A DNA stretch of 64,000 nt from CALBPI01 sp038529355 (GCA_038529355.1 JBCBDU010000008.1:1-64000); one strand, 5' to 3'. Shown: positions 45,918 through 53,804, counted from the stretch's first letter. Numbers and translations: made by a program. The notes: a model not told the origin generated them from the letters alone.

Positions 45918-47276
45918 ATGACCCATTCAACTGCACAATTAAGCTGGCATCCCGCAAGTTGGGAGAGCCGTGTCGTTAGCCAGATGCCGAACTATCCGGA
46001 CGCCGAGGCGCTGCGCGGCGCTGTCGCCGACCTGTCGGCGTTGCCACCGCTCGTGACCTCCTGGGAGGTCGACAAACTCAAATCGCGGATTGCGGCTGCA
46101 CAACGTGGCGAAGCATTTGTGTTGCAAGGTGGCGATTGCGCGGAAACGTTCGCCGATTGCACTTCCGAAAACGTTGTATCGAAACTCAAGATCCTGCTGC
46201 AAATGAGCCTGGTCATGCTCTACGGCATGAAAAAGCCGGTCGTGCGTATCGGCCGCTTTGCCGGCCAGTACGCAAAGCCGCGATCTGCCGATACAGAGAC
46301 CCGCGACGGCATTACACTGCCGAGTTTCCGCGGCGATCTGGTCAATCGCCCGGCCTTTACCGAGGCGGATCGCAATCCGGACCCGGCGCTGATTCTGCGC
46401 GGGTATGAGCGCGCAGCGCTGACGCTGAACTTTATTCGCGGATTGGTCGATGGTGGCTTTGCCGATCTGCATCATCCGGAGTACTGGAATCTGGACTGGA
46501 TGACACATTCGCCGTTGGCGAAGCAATACGCACAGGTAGCAGACGATATCAGCCGCTCGCTCGATTTCTTCGAGTCAATCTCCGGCGACAAGATCCACCA
46601 GACCGGCAGCGCTGAGTTCTACACGGCGCACGAGGGGCTCCATCTGCATTACGAGCAGGCGCAAACGCGTCTGCGTCGCGAGCGCTGGTATGACCTGACA
46701 ACGCACTTCCCGTGGATCGGCATGCGCACGGCGATGCTCGATGGTGCACACGTCGAGTTTTTCCGCGGCGTGTCCAATCCTATTGGTATCAAGATCGGGC
46801 AGGGTATGGACAGCGAGTGGCTGCAGGAGTTGTTGTCGGTGCTAAACCCCGACAACGAGCCGGGCCGAATTACGCTGATCCATCGCTTGGGCGCCGGCAA
46901 TGTGGACGCGCATTTGCCGCGTTTGATTCAGGCTGTGCGCGCGCAGGGTAGCCGCGTGTTGTGGGTGTGCGATCCGATGCACGGCAATACTGAAACGACT
47001 GAAGGCGGTTACAAGACACGTCGCTTTGACAATATCCTCGCCGAAATTGAGCAATCGTTTGAGGTGCACCAGTCGCTGGGTTCATACCTGGGTGGCGTGC
47101 ATCTGGAGCTGACTGGCGATGATGTGACCGAATGCACCGGTGGTGCGCGCGGTTTGACGGATGCCGATCTGAAGCGCGCGTACCGTTCGCAGGTCGACCC
47201 GCGACTCAACTACGAGCAGGCGCTCGAGATTGCGATGCGCATCGGCGGTTTGAAGCAAAGCGCCGCACAACGCTAG
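45918..47276 (+). CDS. Class II 3-deoxy-7-phosphoheptulonate (DAHP) synthase
   Basis: First enzyme of the shikimate pathway. The 452 residues match the plant-type class II family: WHPASWESR at the start, VLQGGDCAETFADC with the metal Cys, GRFAGQYAKPRS, RGDLVNRPAF, WVCDPMHGNTE and GGVHLELTGDDVTECTGG. Residue layout is unlike the E. coli class I AroF/G/H. It lies divergently from the lysine-degradation genes; its 3' end meets the decayed copy of the rluE tail. Confidence 0.95.
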   Translation: MTHSTAQLSWHPASWESRVVSQMPNYPDAEALRGAVADLSALPPLVTSWEVDKLKSRIAAAQRGEAFVLQGGDCAETFADCTSENVVSKLKILLQMSLVMLYGMKKPVVRIGRFAGQYAKPRSADTETRDGITLPSFRGDLVNRPAFTEADRNPDPALILRGYERAALTLNFIRGLVDGGFADLHHPEYWNLDWMTHSPLAKQYAQVADDISRSLDFFESISGDKIHQTGSAEFYTAHEGLHLHYEQAQTRLRRERWYDLTTHFPWIGMRTAMLDGAHVEFFRGVSNPIGIKIGQGMDSEWLQELLSVLNPDNEPGRITLIHRLGAGNVDAHLPRLIQAVRAQGSRVLWVCDPMHGNTETTEGGYKTRRFDNILAEIEQSFEVHQSLGSYLGGVHLELTGDDVTECTGGARGLTDADLKRAYRSQVDPRLNYEQALEIAMRIGGLKQSAAQR

Positions 47277-47426
47277 AGGTGCGCATCGGCTAACGCTGCA
47301 AGGACCTCGTTGTCGTCAAGCGGCTGCTAATCGCCGCGGGCGATATCATGAGCGGCGCGATTCGCGTAGCGCTGCGAAGGCCTCGTTATCGTCAAGCTGC
47401 CGATATTCGCCTGGCGCGATGTCATG
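47275..47426 (-). repeat. 76-bp tandem duplication of the 3' end of rluE
   Basis: Read on the minus strand, 47426-47351 encodes the RluE C-terminus (HDIAPGEYRQLDDNEAFAAL) and 47350-47275 reads HDIARGD-stop-QPLDDNEVLAAL. My hand alignment gives 57 identical bases of 76. The period of 76 is not a multiple of three, so the second copy is out of frame with the gene and lies after its stop. It ends exactly at the convergent DAHP synthase stop. Confidence 0.8.
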
Positions 47427-47924
47427 CACGGTCCACGGCCCAACCTGGTAACGAATCAGCCGTAGTGTCGGTGCGCCGGCGGCGGCCGTCATGCGCCGTA
47501 CCTGACGGTTGCGACCTTCACCGATCGTGATGCTGAGCCAATGATCCGGCACGGTTTTGCGGAAGCGCACTGGCGGATCACGGTCCCATACCTCGTCAGG
47601 TGGTGCGATGCATTGCGCAGCAAGGGCGCGCGCCGGGCCATCGTTGAGTGTGACACCGCGAAGCAGTGTGGCCGGCACGTCGAGCTCGGCGCTGCCGTCA
47701 ACCTGTGCCCAGTAGTGCTTGTGTGTCTTGTAGCGCGGTGACGCAATCTGCGCTTGCAAGCGCCCATTGTCCGTGAGCAACAGCAAACCCTCACTGTCGA
47801 AGTCCAGTCTACCTGCAGGGTAGACGCGCGGAATATCGACAAAATCGCTTAGCGTCCTGCGATCGCCATCTGCGCTGAATTGCGACAACACGCGGAACGG
47901 CTTGTTTAACAGAATCAATGCCAC
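47346..47924 (-). CDS. rluE: RluE-like 23S rRNA pseudouridine synthase
   Basis: Makes a pseudouridine in 23S rRNA (position 2457 in E. coli). GTG 47924 is chosen because GGAG lies 8 bases upstream and the protein then begins ALILLNKPFRVLSQFS as in relatives; an open frame continues to 48020 but overlaps the icd leader. The 192 residues include catalytic Asp in PAGRLDFDSEGLLLLT, and GEGRNRQVRRMTAA. RsuA/RluE family without an S4 domain. Divergent from icd, as in E. coli. Its 3' end has been altered by a tandem duplication. Confidence 0.9.
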   Translation of the reverse strand: MALILLNKPFRVLSQFSADGDRRTLSDFVDIPRVYPAGRLDFDSEGLLLLTDNGRLQAQIASPRYKTHKHYWAQVDGSAELDVPATLLRGVTLNDGPARALAAQCIAPPDEVWDRDPPVRFRKTVPDHWLSITIGEGRNRQVRRMTAAAGAPTLRLIRYQVGPWTVHDIAPGEYRQLDDNEAFAALRESRRS

Positions 47925-48034
47925 CCGGCGCGCTCCATTTATGATCAGCCTGCGACCAGACTTGCAGTGAATACGATACAATATCGCATTCGCGCGGGCG
48001 GACACCTGCGCTTCGATCATTTTGGGGACACACG

Positions 48035-49375
48035 ATGCAGTACGACAAGATCACGGTGCCGACCGAAGGCGAGCCAATTCGACTTACCCAGGACCACAGG
48101 CTTGAGGTGCCGGACTATCCCATTATTCCGTTCATCGAAGGCGATGGCATTGGCATTGATGTGACGCCAGTCATGAAGGATGTCGTCGATGCGGCCGTAT
48201 CGTTGGCGTACGGCGACAAGCGCAAGATTTCGTGGATGGAGATTTACGCCGGTGCGAAGGCGAGTCAAGTGTATGACAGCGCGACGTTCCTGCCCGAAGA
48301 GACGCTGGATGTGCTCAAACGCTACGTCGTGTCGATCAAGGGACCGCTCGCGACACCGATTGGCGGTGGCATTCGCTCATTGAACGTATCGATTCGCCAG
48401 ACGATGGATCTGTATGCGTGCGTTCGACCGATTCGCTATTTCCCCGGCGTGAACACGCCGATGAAAGACTCTGATCTGGTCAACATGGTCGTGTTCCGTG
48501 AAAACACCGAAGACATCTACGCCGGTATTGAATACGCGACCGGATCGCAAGATGCGCAGAAGCTGATTAAGTTTTTGCAGGAAGAGCTGGGTGTGACAAA
48601 AATCCGCTTCCCGTCGAGCTCCGGCATCGGCATCAAACCGGTCTCGCGCGAAGGCTCCGAGCGGCTCGTTCGCAAGGCGATCAATTACTGTGTGGATAAT
48701 GATCTGAGCTCTGTGACTTTGGTGCACAAGGGCAACATCATGAAATTCACCGAAGGCGCGTTTTGCCAGTGGGGATATCAAGTGGCGACCGAAGACTTTG
48801 GCGCGACACCGAAGGACGGTGGCCCGTGGTTGTCGTTCAAGAATCCGCGCACCGGCAACGAGATCGTCGTCAAGGACGTTATCGCCGATAACTTCCTGCA
48901 ACAGATTCTGTTGCGGCCCGAAGAATACGATGTGATTGCAACGTTGAACCTGAATGGCGATTACATCTCCGATGCACTGGCGGCGCAGGTCGGCGGTATC
49001 GGTATTGCGCCAGGCGCCAACATTGGTGATGGCGTTGGTGTGTTTGAAGCTACTCACGGCACGGCGCCAGGCTTTGCCGGCAAGGATCGGGTGAACCCGG
49101 GCTCGCTGATTCTCTCTGCAGAGATGATGTTGCGGTATATGGGTTGGACCGAGGCAGCTGATCTGATCGTCAAAGGCATCGGCAACACGATTGCGAACAA
49201 GGAGCTCACGTTCGATCTCGCGCGACTGCGCGAAGCCATTCGTGCGCCGAAGCGCACGGCGCCGGTTGCGGGCAAGGCCGAGGTCAAGGAAGAGCTACAG
49301 CAGCTTATCCCGGGCGCAAAACTGCTCGGCACGAAAGGCTTCGGTGAGGCGATCATCCGGCACATGCAGGATTAG
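48035..49375 (+). CDS. icd: Icd, NADP-dependent isocitrate dehydrogenase
   Basis: TCA-cycle oxidative decarboxylase. 446 residues: PFIEGDGIGIDVTPVM, the substrate loop GGIRSLNVSIRQ whose Ser115 matches the AceK-phosphorylated serine of E. coli, VFRENTEDIYAGIEY, and GDGVGVFEATHGTAPGFAGK. Compared with the 416-residue E. coli enzyme it has about 22 extra residues just before the C-terminal LIPGAKLLGTKGFGEAI segment (RAPKRTAPVAGKAEVKEE). Divergent from rluE over 110 bases, which contain a TACAAT element at 47977. Confidence 0.96.
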   Translation: MQYDKITVPTEGEPIRLTQDHRLEVPDYPIIPFIEGDGIGIDVTPVMKDVVDAAVSLAYGDKRKISWMEIYAGAKASQVYDSATFLPEETLDVLKRYVVSIKGPLATPIGGGIRSLNVSIRQTMDLYACVRPIRYFPGVNTPMKDSDLVNMVVFRENTEDIYAGIEYATGSQDAQKLIKFLQEELGVTKIRFPSSSGIGIKPVSREGSERLVRKAINYCVDNDLSSVTLVHKGNIMKFTEGAFCQWGYQVATEDFGATPKDGGPWLSFKNPRTGNEIVVKDVIADNFLQQILLRPEEYDVIATLNLNGDYISDALAAQVGGIGIAPGANIGDGVGVFEATHGTAPGFAGKDRVNPGSLILSAEMMLRYMGWTEAADLIVKGIGNTIANKELTFDLARLREAIRAPKRTAPVAGKAEVKEELQQLIPGAKLLGTKGFGEAIIRHMQD

Positions 49376-49387
49376 GCAGCACATCCG

Positions 49388-50035
49388 TTGACCGACGTGT
49401 TCGATATTGATTGCACGCGGTGTCCGCGACTGGCCACCTTCCTCGCCGACGTGCGCGAGTCGCATCCTTCGTACTACGCGCGGCCGGTGCCACCGTTTGG
49501 TGACCCGGACGCGCGGTTGTTGATTGCCGGGTTGGCGCCCGGCATGCATGGTGCGAATGCCACGGGTCGGGCGTTCACTGGCGATTACGCCGGCGTATTG
49601 CTGTACGAAACGCTGCATGTGCTCGGTATCGGTAGTGCGCCAACGTCGGTGTCGGCCGACGACGGGTTAACGCTGTCCGGCACGCGCATCAGCAATGCGG
49701 TTAAATGCCTGCCACCGCAGAACAAGCCGGTTGCGGCCGAGGTCAATGAGTGCAATGCGTTTCTCGCGGCTGACATCGCAACGTTGCCCGACGACGGTGT
49801 GATCATGGCGCTGGGCGGCATTGCCCACAAGGCAGTGTTGCGCGCGCTCGGCCTGCGGCAGGCGAGCTTCAAGTTCGGACACGGCGCAGAGCATGATCTG
49901 GGCAATGGCTTGACGTTGATCGACTCCTACCATTGCAGCCGCTACAACACGAATACCGGTCGTTTGACGACCAAGATGTTTGGCGACGTACTGACCGCGG
50001 CTGCCCGCAAGGCGGGTGTCGGGCGCTTTGCATGA
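49388..50035 (+). CDS. Family 5 (UDGb-type) uracil-DNA glycosylase
   Basis: 215 residues from TTG 49388. Motif A is GLAPGMHGANATGRAFTGD (48-66), which lacks the usual polar catalytic residue, as in family 5 UDGb; motif C is DSYHCSRYNTNTGRLT. Four cysteines that could hold the iron-sulfur cluster are at 9, 12, 107 and 122. Family 5 enzymes remove uracil, hypoxanthine and similar deaminated bases. It overlaps uvrC by ATGA, so it would be made together with nucleotide-excision repair protein UvrC. Confidence 0.9.
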   Translation: MTDVFDIDCTRCPRLATFLADVRESHPSYYARPVPPFGDPDARLLIAGLAPGMHGANATGRAFTGDYAGVLLYETLHVLGIGSAPTSVSADDGLTLSGTRISNAVKCLPPQNKPVAAEVNECNAFLAADIATLPDDGVIMALGGIAHKAVLRALGLRQASFKFGHGAEHDLGNGLTLIDSYHCSRYNTNTGRLTTKMFGDVLTAAARKAGVGRFA

Positions 50036-51906
50036 GCGCAGCAACGACAGACGGTTTCGATAGCAAGGCATTCCTTGACGGGCTGTCGCACCGGCCGGGC
50101 GTCTACCGTATGTATGACGCCAAAGACACAGTGATTTACGTCGGCAAGGCGCGCGATCTGAAAAAGCGCGTTGCCAGCTATTTCAGCGGCCGCGCAAAAG
50201 ATGCCAAGACAATGGCGCTGGTCGAGCGTATCCACAGCATGCAGGTCACGCTAACGAACACCGAATCGGAAGCCTTGCTGCTTGAGCACACGCTGATCAA
50301 GCGCTATCGGCCACGGTTCAACATCGTGCTGCGCGATGACAAATCCTATCCGTGGATCCGTGTGTCGAGCGGCCATCAGTACCCGCGGTTATCGTTTTAT
50401 CGCGGGCGCAAGCGCGGCAAGGACGACTATTTCGGGCCTTACCCCAGCGCGGCGGCCGTCAAGAACACGCTCAACGAATTGCAGAAACTGTTTCGTGTAC
50501 GCCAGTGCCGCGACAGTTTTTTTGAGAACCGGTCGCGTCCGTGTTTGCAGTATCAGATCAAACGTTGTTCCGGGCCGTGCGTCGGATTGATCAGCGAGAC
50601 GGACTATGCCCGCGATGTGCGCGATAGCACCAATTTCCTGAAAGGTCGCAATCGCGACGTCATCGACGGTCTTGTGCAGCGTATGGAGACGGCTGCGGCC
50701 GAGCTGGATTTTGAAAGTGCTGCGCGGCTGCGCGATCAGGTGGCGCGCCTGAAGCGCATCGAGAGTGAACAACGCGTCACCATGCGCAACGACGCCGATG
50801 CCGATATTGTCGGTTTACATCGCAGCGCATCGACTGTGTGCGTCGCGGTGCTGTTCATTCGCGATGGCAGAATTCTCGGCAGTCGCAGTTTCTATCCGGC
50901 CAATGCAATTGGTGTCGACGATGGCACCGTGCTTGGCGGTTTTTTGGGCCAGTTCTATCTGGAGCGTGAGGCGCCAAAGGAAATCATTCTGCCGCAAGCG
51001 CTGGATGAGAGTGATTGGTTTGCGCAAGCGCTTGGCGAGCGCAGCGGACACAAGGTCGTCATCAAGCATCAGGTGCGTGGTGACCGGGCAGGATGGCTGT
51101 CTATGGCTTTGGACAACGCACGCCAGGGCGCCAATCTTGAGGCTGCTAGTCGCGCCGGTATCGGGCAGCAACTGACTCAGCTTGCCGAAACGTTCGAACT
51201 GCCGTCGATTCCCGAGCGTATCGAGTGTTTCGACATCAGTCACACCGGTGGCGAGGCTACCGTTGCGTCATGCGTTGTGTTTGGCAGCGAGGGGCCGATC
51301 AAAGCCGACTATCGCCGTTTCAATATAGAATCTACCGACACTGGTGATGACTACGCGGCGATGCACGAAGCCCTGACGCGGCGCTATGCGCGCGTCAAGA
51401 AAGGCGAGGTGCCGATGCCTGACGTTGTGCTTATTGACGGTGGCAAAGGGCAGTTGACGCAAGCGCAGGCGGTGATGGCGCAGTTCGAGCTGGAGCAGAT
51501 TATGCTCATTGGCGTGGCCAAAGGGCGTTCGCGTAAAGCGGGCGCTGAACAGTTGTTTACCATTGACGATTCGCGACCACGTTTGTTGCCACCCGACTCG
51601 CCGGTTCTGTTGTTAATCCAGCGTGTGCGCGATGAAGCGCATCGGTTCGCGATAGCGGGTCACCGCGGGCGTCGTGCCAAAGCCCGCAAAACCTCGGGTC
51701 TGCAAGGTATCGAGGGTCTAGGGCCGGTGCGACGGCGCGAATTGTTGACACAATTCGGTGGCCTTCAGGGTGTGCGTCGTGCGAGCATCGACGATCTGAG
51801 CAAGCTCAAAGGCATCAGTCGCCGACTGGCAGAGCGCATCTACCTTGAGTTCCATCAATCCATCGATGGCGACGGATCGTCGCCGGAAGAGTCCCAGCAT
51901 TCATGA
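50032..51906 (+). CDS. uvrC: UvrC, excinuclease ABC subunit C
   Basis: Makes both incisions in nucleotide excision repair. Start ATG 50032 overlaps the glycosylase stop. The 624 residues contain the GIY-YIG nuclease (PGVYRMYDAKDTVIYVGKA), a Cys-rich SRPCLQYQIKRCSGPCVG region, the UVR motif (ELDFESAARLRDQVARLK), the RNase H-like C-terminal nuclease (ECFDISHTGGEATV, PDVVLIDGGKGQL) and a helix-hairpin-helix pair (IEGLGPVRRRELLTQFGGL). Overlaps pgsA by ATGA. Confidence 0.97.
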   Translation: MSAATTDGFDSKAFLDGLSHRPGVYRMYDAKDTVIYVGKARDLKKRVASYFSGRAKDAKTMALVERIHSMQVTLTNTESEALLLEHTLIKRYRPRFNIVLRDDKSYPWIRVSSGHQYPRLSFYRGRKRGKDDYFGPYPSAAAVKNTLNELQKLFRVRQCRDSFFENRSRPCLQYQIKRCSGPCVGLISETDYARDVRDSTNFLKGRNRDVIDGLVQRMETAAAELDFESAARLRDQVARLKRIESEQRVTMRNDADADIVGLHRSASTVCVAVLFIRDGRILGSRSFYPANAIGVDDGTVLGGFLGQFYLEREAPKEIILPQALDESDWFAQALGERSGHKVVIKHQVRGDRAGWLSMALDNARQGANLEAASRAGIGQQLTQLAETFELPSIPERIECFDISHTGGEATVASCVVFGSEGPIKADYRRFNIESTDTGDDYAAMHEALTRRYARVKKGEVPMPDVVLIDGGKGQLTQAQAVMAQFELEQIMLIGVAKGRSRKAGAEQLFTIDDSRPRLLPPDSPVLLLIQRVRDEAHRFAIAGHRGRRAKARKTSGLQGIEGLGPVRRRELLTQFGGLQGVRRASIDDLSKLKGISRRLAERIYLEFHQSIDGDGSSPEESQHS

Positions 51907-52463
51907 AATTCAATCTTGCCAACAGCATCACCGGTTTTCGCATTCTGGCAATCCCGCTGTGCGTTGTGATGTTCTATCTGCCGTTCGAGTGGGCGCGTAA
52001 AGCGGCAGCGCTGATCTTTGCGGCCGCCGCAATTTCGGATTTCTTTGACGGCTGGATCGCGCGCAAATTCAATCAAATGACCGCGTTCGGTGCGTTTCTG
52101 GATCCGGTTGCCGACAAACTGATTGTCGCCGTTGCGCTGGTGTTGCTGGTCGATACCGACGGTCGCTGGATCATGGCGATTGTCGCTGCTGTGATCATTG
52201 GCCGAGAGATCACCGTGTCGGCACTGCGCGAGTGGATGGCCGGCCAACAGGCATCGGCAACGGTTGCGGTGTCAATGGTCGGCAAGATCAAGACGACGTT
52301 TCAGCTGATCGGCCTGAGCTTTATGTTGTGGGGCGATACGCTGTGGGGCTTGCCGATTTACGAGCTCGGATTCATCGCCCTGTTGATTGCGGCGGCGATG
52401 ACGCTGTGGTCGATGTGGATCTATCTGAGCGCGGCGTGGCCGGTGTTGAGCCGGGCCGACTAG
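51903..52463 (+). CDS. pgsA: PgsA, phosphatidylglycerophosphate synthase
   Basis: Inner-membrane CDP-alcohol phosphotransferase that makes phosphatidylglycerophosphate. The 186 residues start NLANSITGFRILAIPLCVV and hold the CDP-OH-P motif D-G-x2-A-R-x8-G-x3-D-x3-D (FFDGWIARKF ... GAFLDPVADKL). Several hydrophobic helices follow. uvrC-pgsA then tRNA Gly-Cys-Leu is the E. coli order. A strong tRNA promoter begins six bases after its stop. Confidence 0.97.
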   Translation: MKFNLANSITGFRILAIPLCVVMFYLPFEWARKAAALIFAAAAISDFFDGWIARKFNQMTAFGAFLDPVADKLIVAVALVLLVDTDGRWIMAIVAAVIIGREITVSALREWMAGQQASATVAVSMVGKIKTTFQLIGLSFMLWGDTLWGLPIYELGFIALLIAAAMTLWSMWIYLSAAWPVLSRAD

Positions 52464-52468
52464 TTTGC

Positions 52469-52496
52469 TTGACAGGCTAGGGCGCTCCAGTACAAT
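52469..52496 (+). promoter_or_regulatory. Strong sigma70 promoter for tRNA-Gly
   Basis: TTGACA (52469-52474, full consensus) and TACAAT (52491-52496) are spaced by 16 bases. The sequence after the -10 is G+C-rich (GCAGCGCC), as in stringently controlled stable-RNA promoters. It starts six bases after pgsA and 44 bases separate the -10 from the mature tRNA. Confidence 0.82.
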
Positions 52497-52539
52497 GCAG
52501 CGCCTTGCTTCGAAATATTGAGTTTTTGTGGCAAGTATT

Positions 52540-52615
52540 GCGGGTGTAGCTCAGCTGGTAGAGCGGTACCTTGCCAAGGTACAGGTCGACGGTTCGAACC
52601 CGTTCACCCGCTCCA
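52540..52615 (+). tRNA. tRNA-Gly (GCC)
   Basis: A 76-base cloverleaf: acceptor GCGGGTG with CACCCGC, D arm TAGCTCAGCTGGTAGAGC, anticodon loop TTGCCAA (GCC), T arm GGTTCGAACC, discriminator T and encoded CCA. It is followed eight bases later by a strong hairpin with a T-run. Confidence 0.97.
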
Positions 52616-52623
52616 GGCACGAA

Positions 52624-52656
52624 AACCCGGTTGCGTTATGCGCAACCGGGTTTTTT
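52624..52656 (+). terminator. Rho-independent terminator after tRNA-Gly
   Basis: AACCCGGTTGCG (52624-52635), loop TTATG and CGCAACCGGGTT form a perfect 12-bp stem followed by TTTT (run of six T in all). This is a textbook intrinsic terminator, placed between tRNA-Gly and tRNA-Cys rather than after the cluster. Confidence 0.88.
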
Positions 52657-52661
52657 ATTGC

Positions 52662-52689
52662 TTGAACGCGGCAACGGGTATGCTATCGT
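52662..52689 (+). promoter_or_regulatory. Promoter for tRNA-Cys and tRNA-Leu
   Basis: TTGAAC (52662-52667) and TATCGT (52684-52689) are 16 bases apart, directly after the tRNA-Gly terminator and 21 bases before tRNA-Cys. Its presence explains how the two downstream tRNAs are expressed despite the terminator. Confidence 0.6.
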
Positions 52690-52710
52690 TCGCGGCTCGA
52701 CGCTCGCATC

Positions 52711-52784
52711 GGCTAGGTGGCAGAGTGGTTATGCAGCGGCCTGCAAAGCCGCGGACCTCGGTTCGATTCCGGGCCTAGCCTCCA
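52711..52784 (+). tRNA. tRNA-Cys (GCA)
   Basis: A 74-base cloverleaf: acceptor GGCTAGG with CCTAGCC, anticodon loop CTGCAAA reading GCA, T arm CGGTTCGATTCCG, discriminator T, encoded CCA. Nine bases before tRNA-Leu. Confidence 0.97.
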
Positions 52785-52793
52785 TTTTCTTTT

Positions 52794-52880
52794 GCCCGGG
52801 TGGCGGAATTGGTAGACGCTGCGGACTTAAAATCCGTTTTCCGAAAGGAAGTGAGGGTTCAAGTCCCTCCCCGGGCACCA
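52794..52880 (+). tRNA. tRNA-Leu (UAA)
   Basis: An 87-base class II tRNA: acceptor GCCCGGG with CCCGGGC, D arm TGGCGGAATTGGTAGACGC, anticodon loop CTTAAAA (UAA), a long variable arm (TTTTCCGAAAGGAAGTG) typical of tRNA-Leu, T arm GGTTCAAGTCC and encoded CCA. I saw no duplicated 3' end nearby that would mark an integrated element. Confidence 0.97.
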
Positions 52881-52909
52881 GCGACCTTTTGGCAGGCCGC
52901 GCAACGCCG

Positions 52910-53698
52910 CTAGCGCGATTTCAAATACACGCTGATCCAGGTGCCTTCGCCAACGACGGAGTCGAGTTTGACGTCGCCGTCGTAGCGCATTGCAAGACTC
53001 GCTGTGATCGCAAGACCGAGTCCGCTGCCGCCGCTCTCTTCCTGTGACGTGACGAATGGTTGCAAAACCTTCTGTTGCCATTCCGGTTCGATGCCGCATC
53101 CATTGTCTCCAACGTTCAGCAGCAAGTAGGGGCCGGGTGTCAATGCTGTGTTGGCATCGCCCTGTGGCGGTGCATCAACCGTAACTTCGCTGATGGTCAC
53201 CTTGATCCGGCCATGCTCGCCGACTGCTCGAATCGAGTTGTTGATCAGGTTCGTCAGGATTTGCCTGAGATGCGTCTTGTTGGCTCGAAATGTTGCCGGC
53301 GCATCGTCCCAGCGCCAAATGACGTCAACACCGGGCGGGATTGTTGGTGCGATCTGTTTATTCAGATCACCGAGCAAAACCGGAAAAGTGATTTTTTCTG
53401 CAACGACGGGTCGCTCCAGCAATGCATCGCGCGCATCTTTTGCGAGTTGGCTACCATGATCAGCAGCGGCTTTAATTTGACCGAGATATTGGCGTAAGTC
53501 GTCCGAAGCACTTGGGTCAAGTTCCGCCAGCTCGGCGAAACCCGAAATAATGCCGATCGCATTGCTAAATTCGTGGATCAAGCCGGCATTCAGATGCTCG
53601 ACATGCACCAGCCGCCGTTGCAGCTCGTCGTCTAGCGGCGATCCTGTTTCGCTGCTGTCCGCAGCGCTTGCCCCTTCTGATTCTTTTTTTCGGCGCAT
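52910..53698 (-). CDS. Orphan soluble sensor histidine kinase
   Basis: 262 residues from ATG 53698. No transmembrane helix or sensor domain. A short polar N-terminus leads into a dimerisation/H-box with His42 (NAGLIHEFSNAIGIISGF), then the ATPase domain: N-box HLRQILTNLINNSIRAV, G1 GDNGCGIEP, F-box LQPFV and G2 SGGSGLGLAI. No response regulator is adjacent. A much stronger ribosome-binding site (GGGGAGG) precedes GTG 53741, whose frame enters this one only if the A7 run at 53684-53690 loses a base; the true N-terminus may therefore be MRKLATAEQWKHLQDAPKK. Confidence 0.85.
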   Translation of the reverse strand: MRRKKESEGASAADSSETGSPLDDELQRRLVHVEHLNAGLIHEFSNAIGIISGFAELAELDPSASDDLRQYLGQIKAAADHGSQLAKDARDALLERPVVAEKITFPVLLGDLNKQIAPTIPPGVDVIWRWDDAPATFRANKTHLRQILTNLINNSIRAVGEHGRIKVTISEVTVDAPPQGDANTALTPGPYLLLNVGDNGCGIEPEWQQKVLQPFVTSQEESGGSGLGLAITASLAMRYDGDVKLDSVVGEGTWISVYLKSR

Positions 53699-53754
53699 CC
53701 TGCAGGTGCTTCCATTGCTCGGCTGTCGCCAGCTTTCGCACTTGATCCTCCCCG

Positions 53755-53804
53755 ACCAAATATAAATCTATCACGAATACTGCTCGCGATCGACTATATT
53801 TGGT
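53755..53804. repeat. Inverted repeat ACCAAATATA / TATATTTGGT
   Basis: Perfect 10-bp arms at 53755-53764 and 53795-53804 with a 30-base A+T-rich interior. It lies between the FHA gene and the kinase gene, just upstream of the GGGGAGG site. It could be an operator or a long-looped RNA hairpin. I do not recognise the consensus. Confidence 0.5.

Noticed and set aside
49933..50031. Upstream in-frame extension of uvrC
   Set aside because: It lies inside the glycosylase gene and lacks similarity to UvrC, whose GIY-YIG domain starts properly after ATG 50032.
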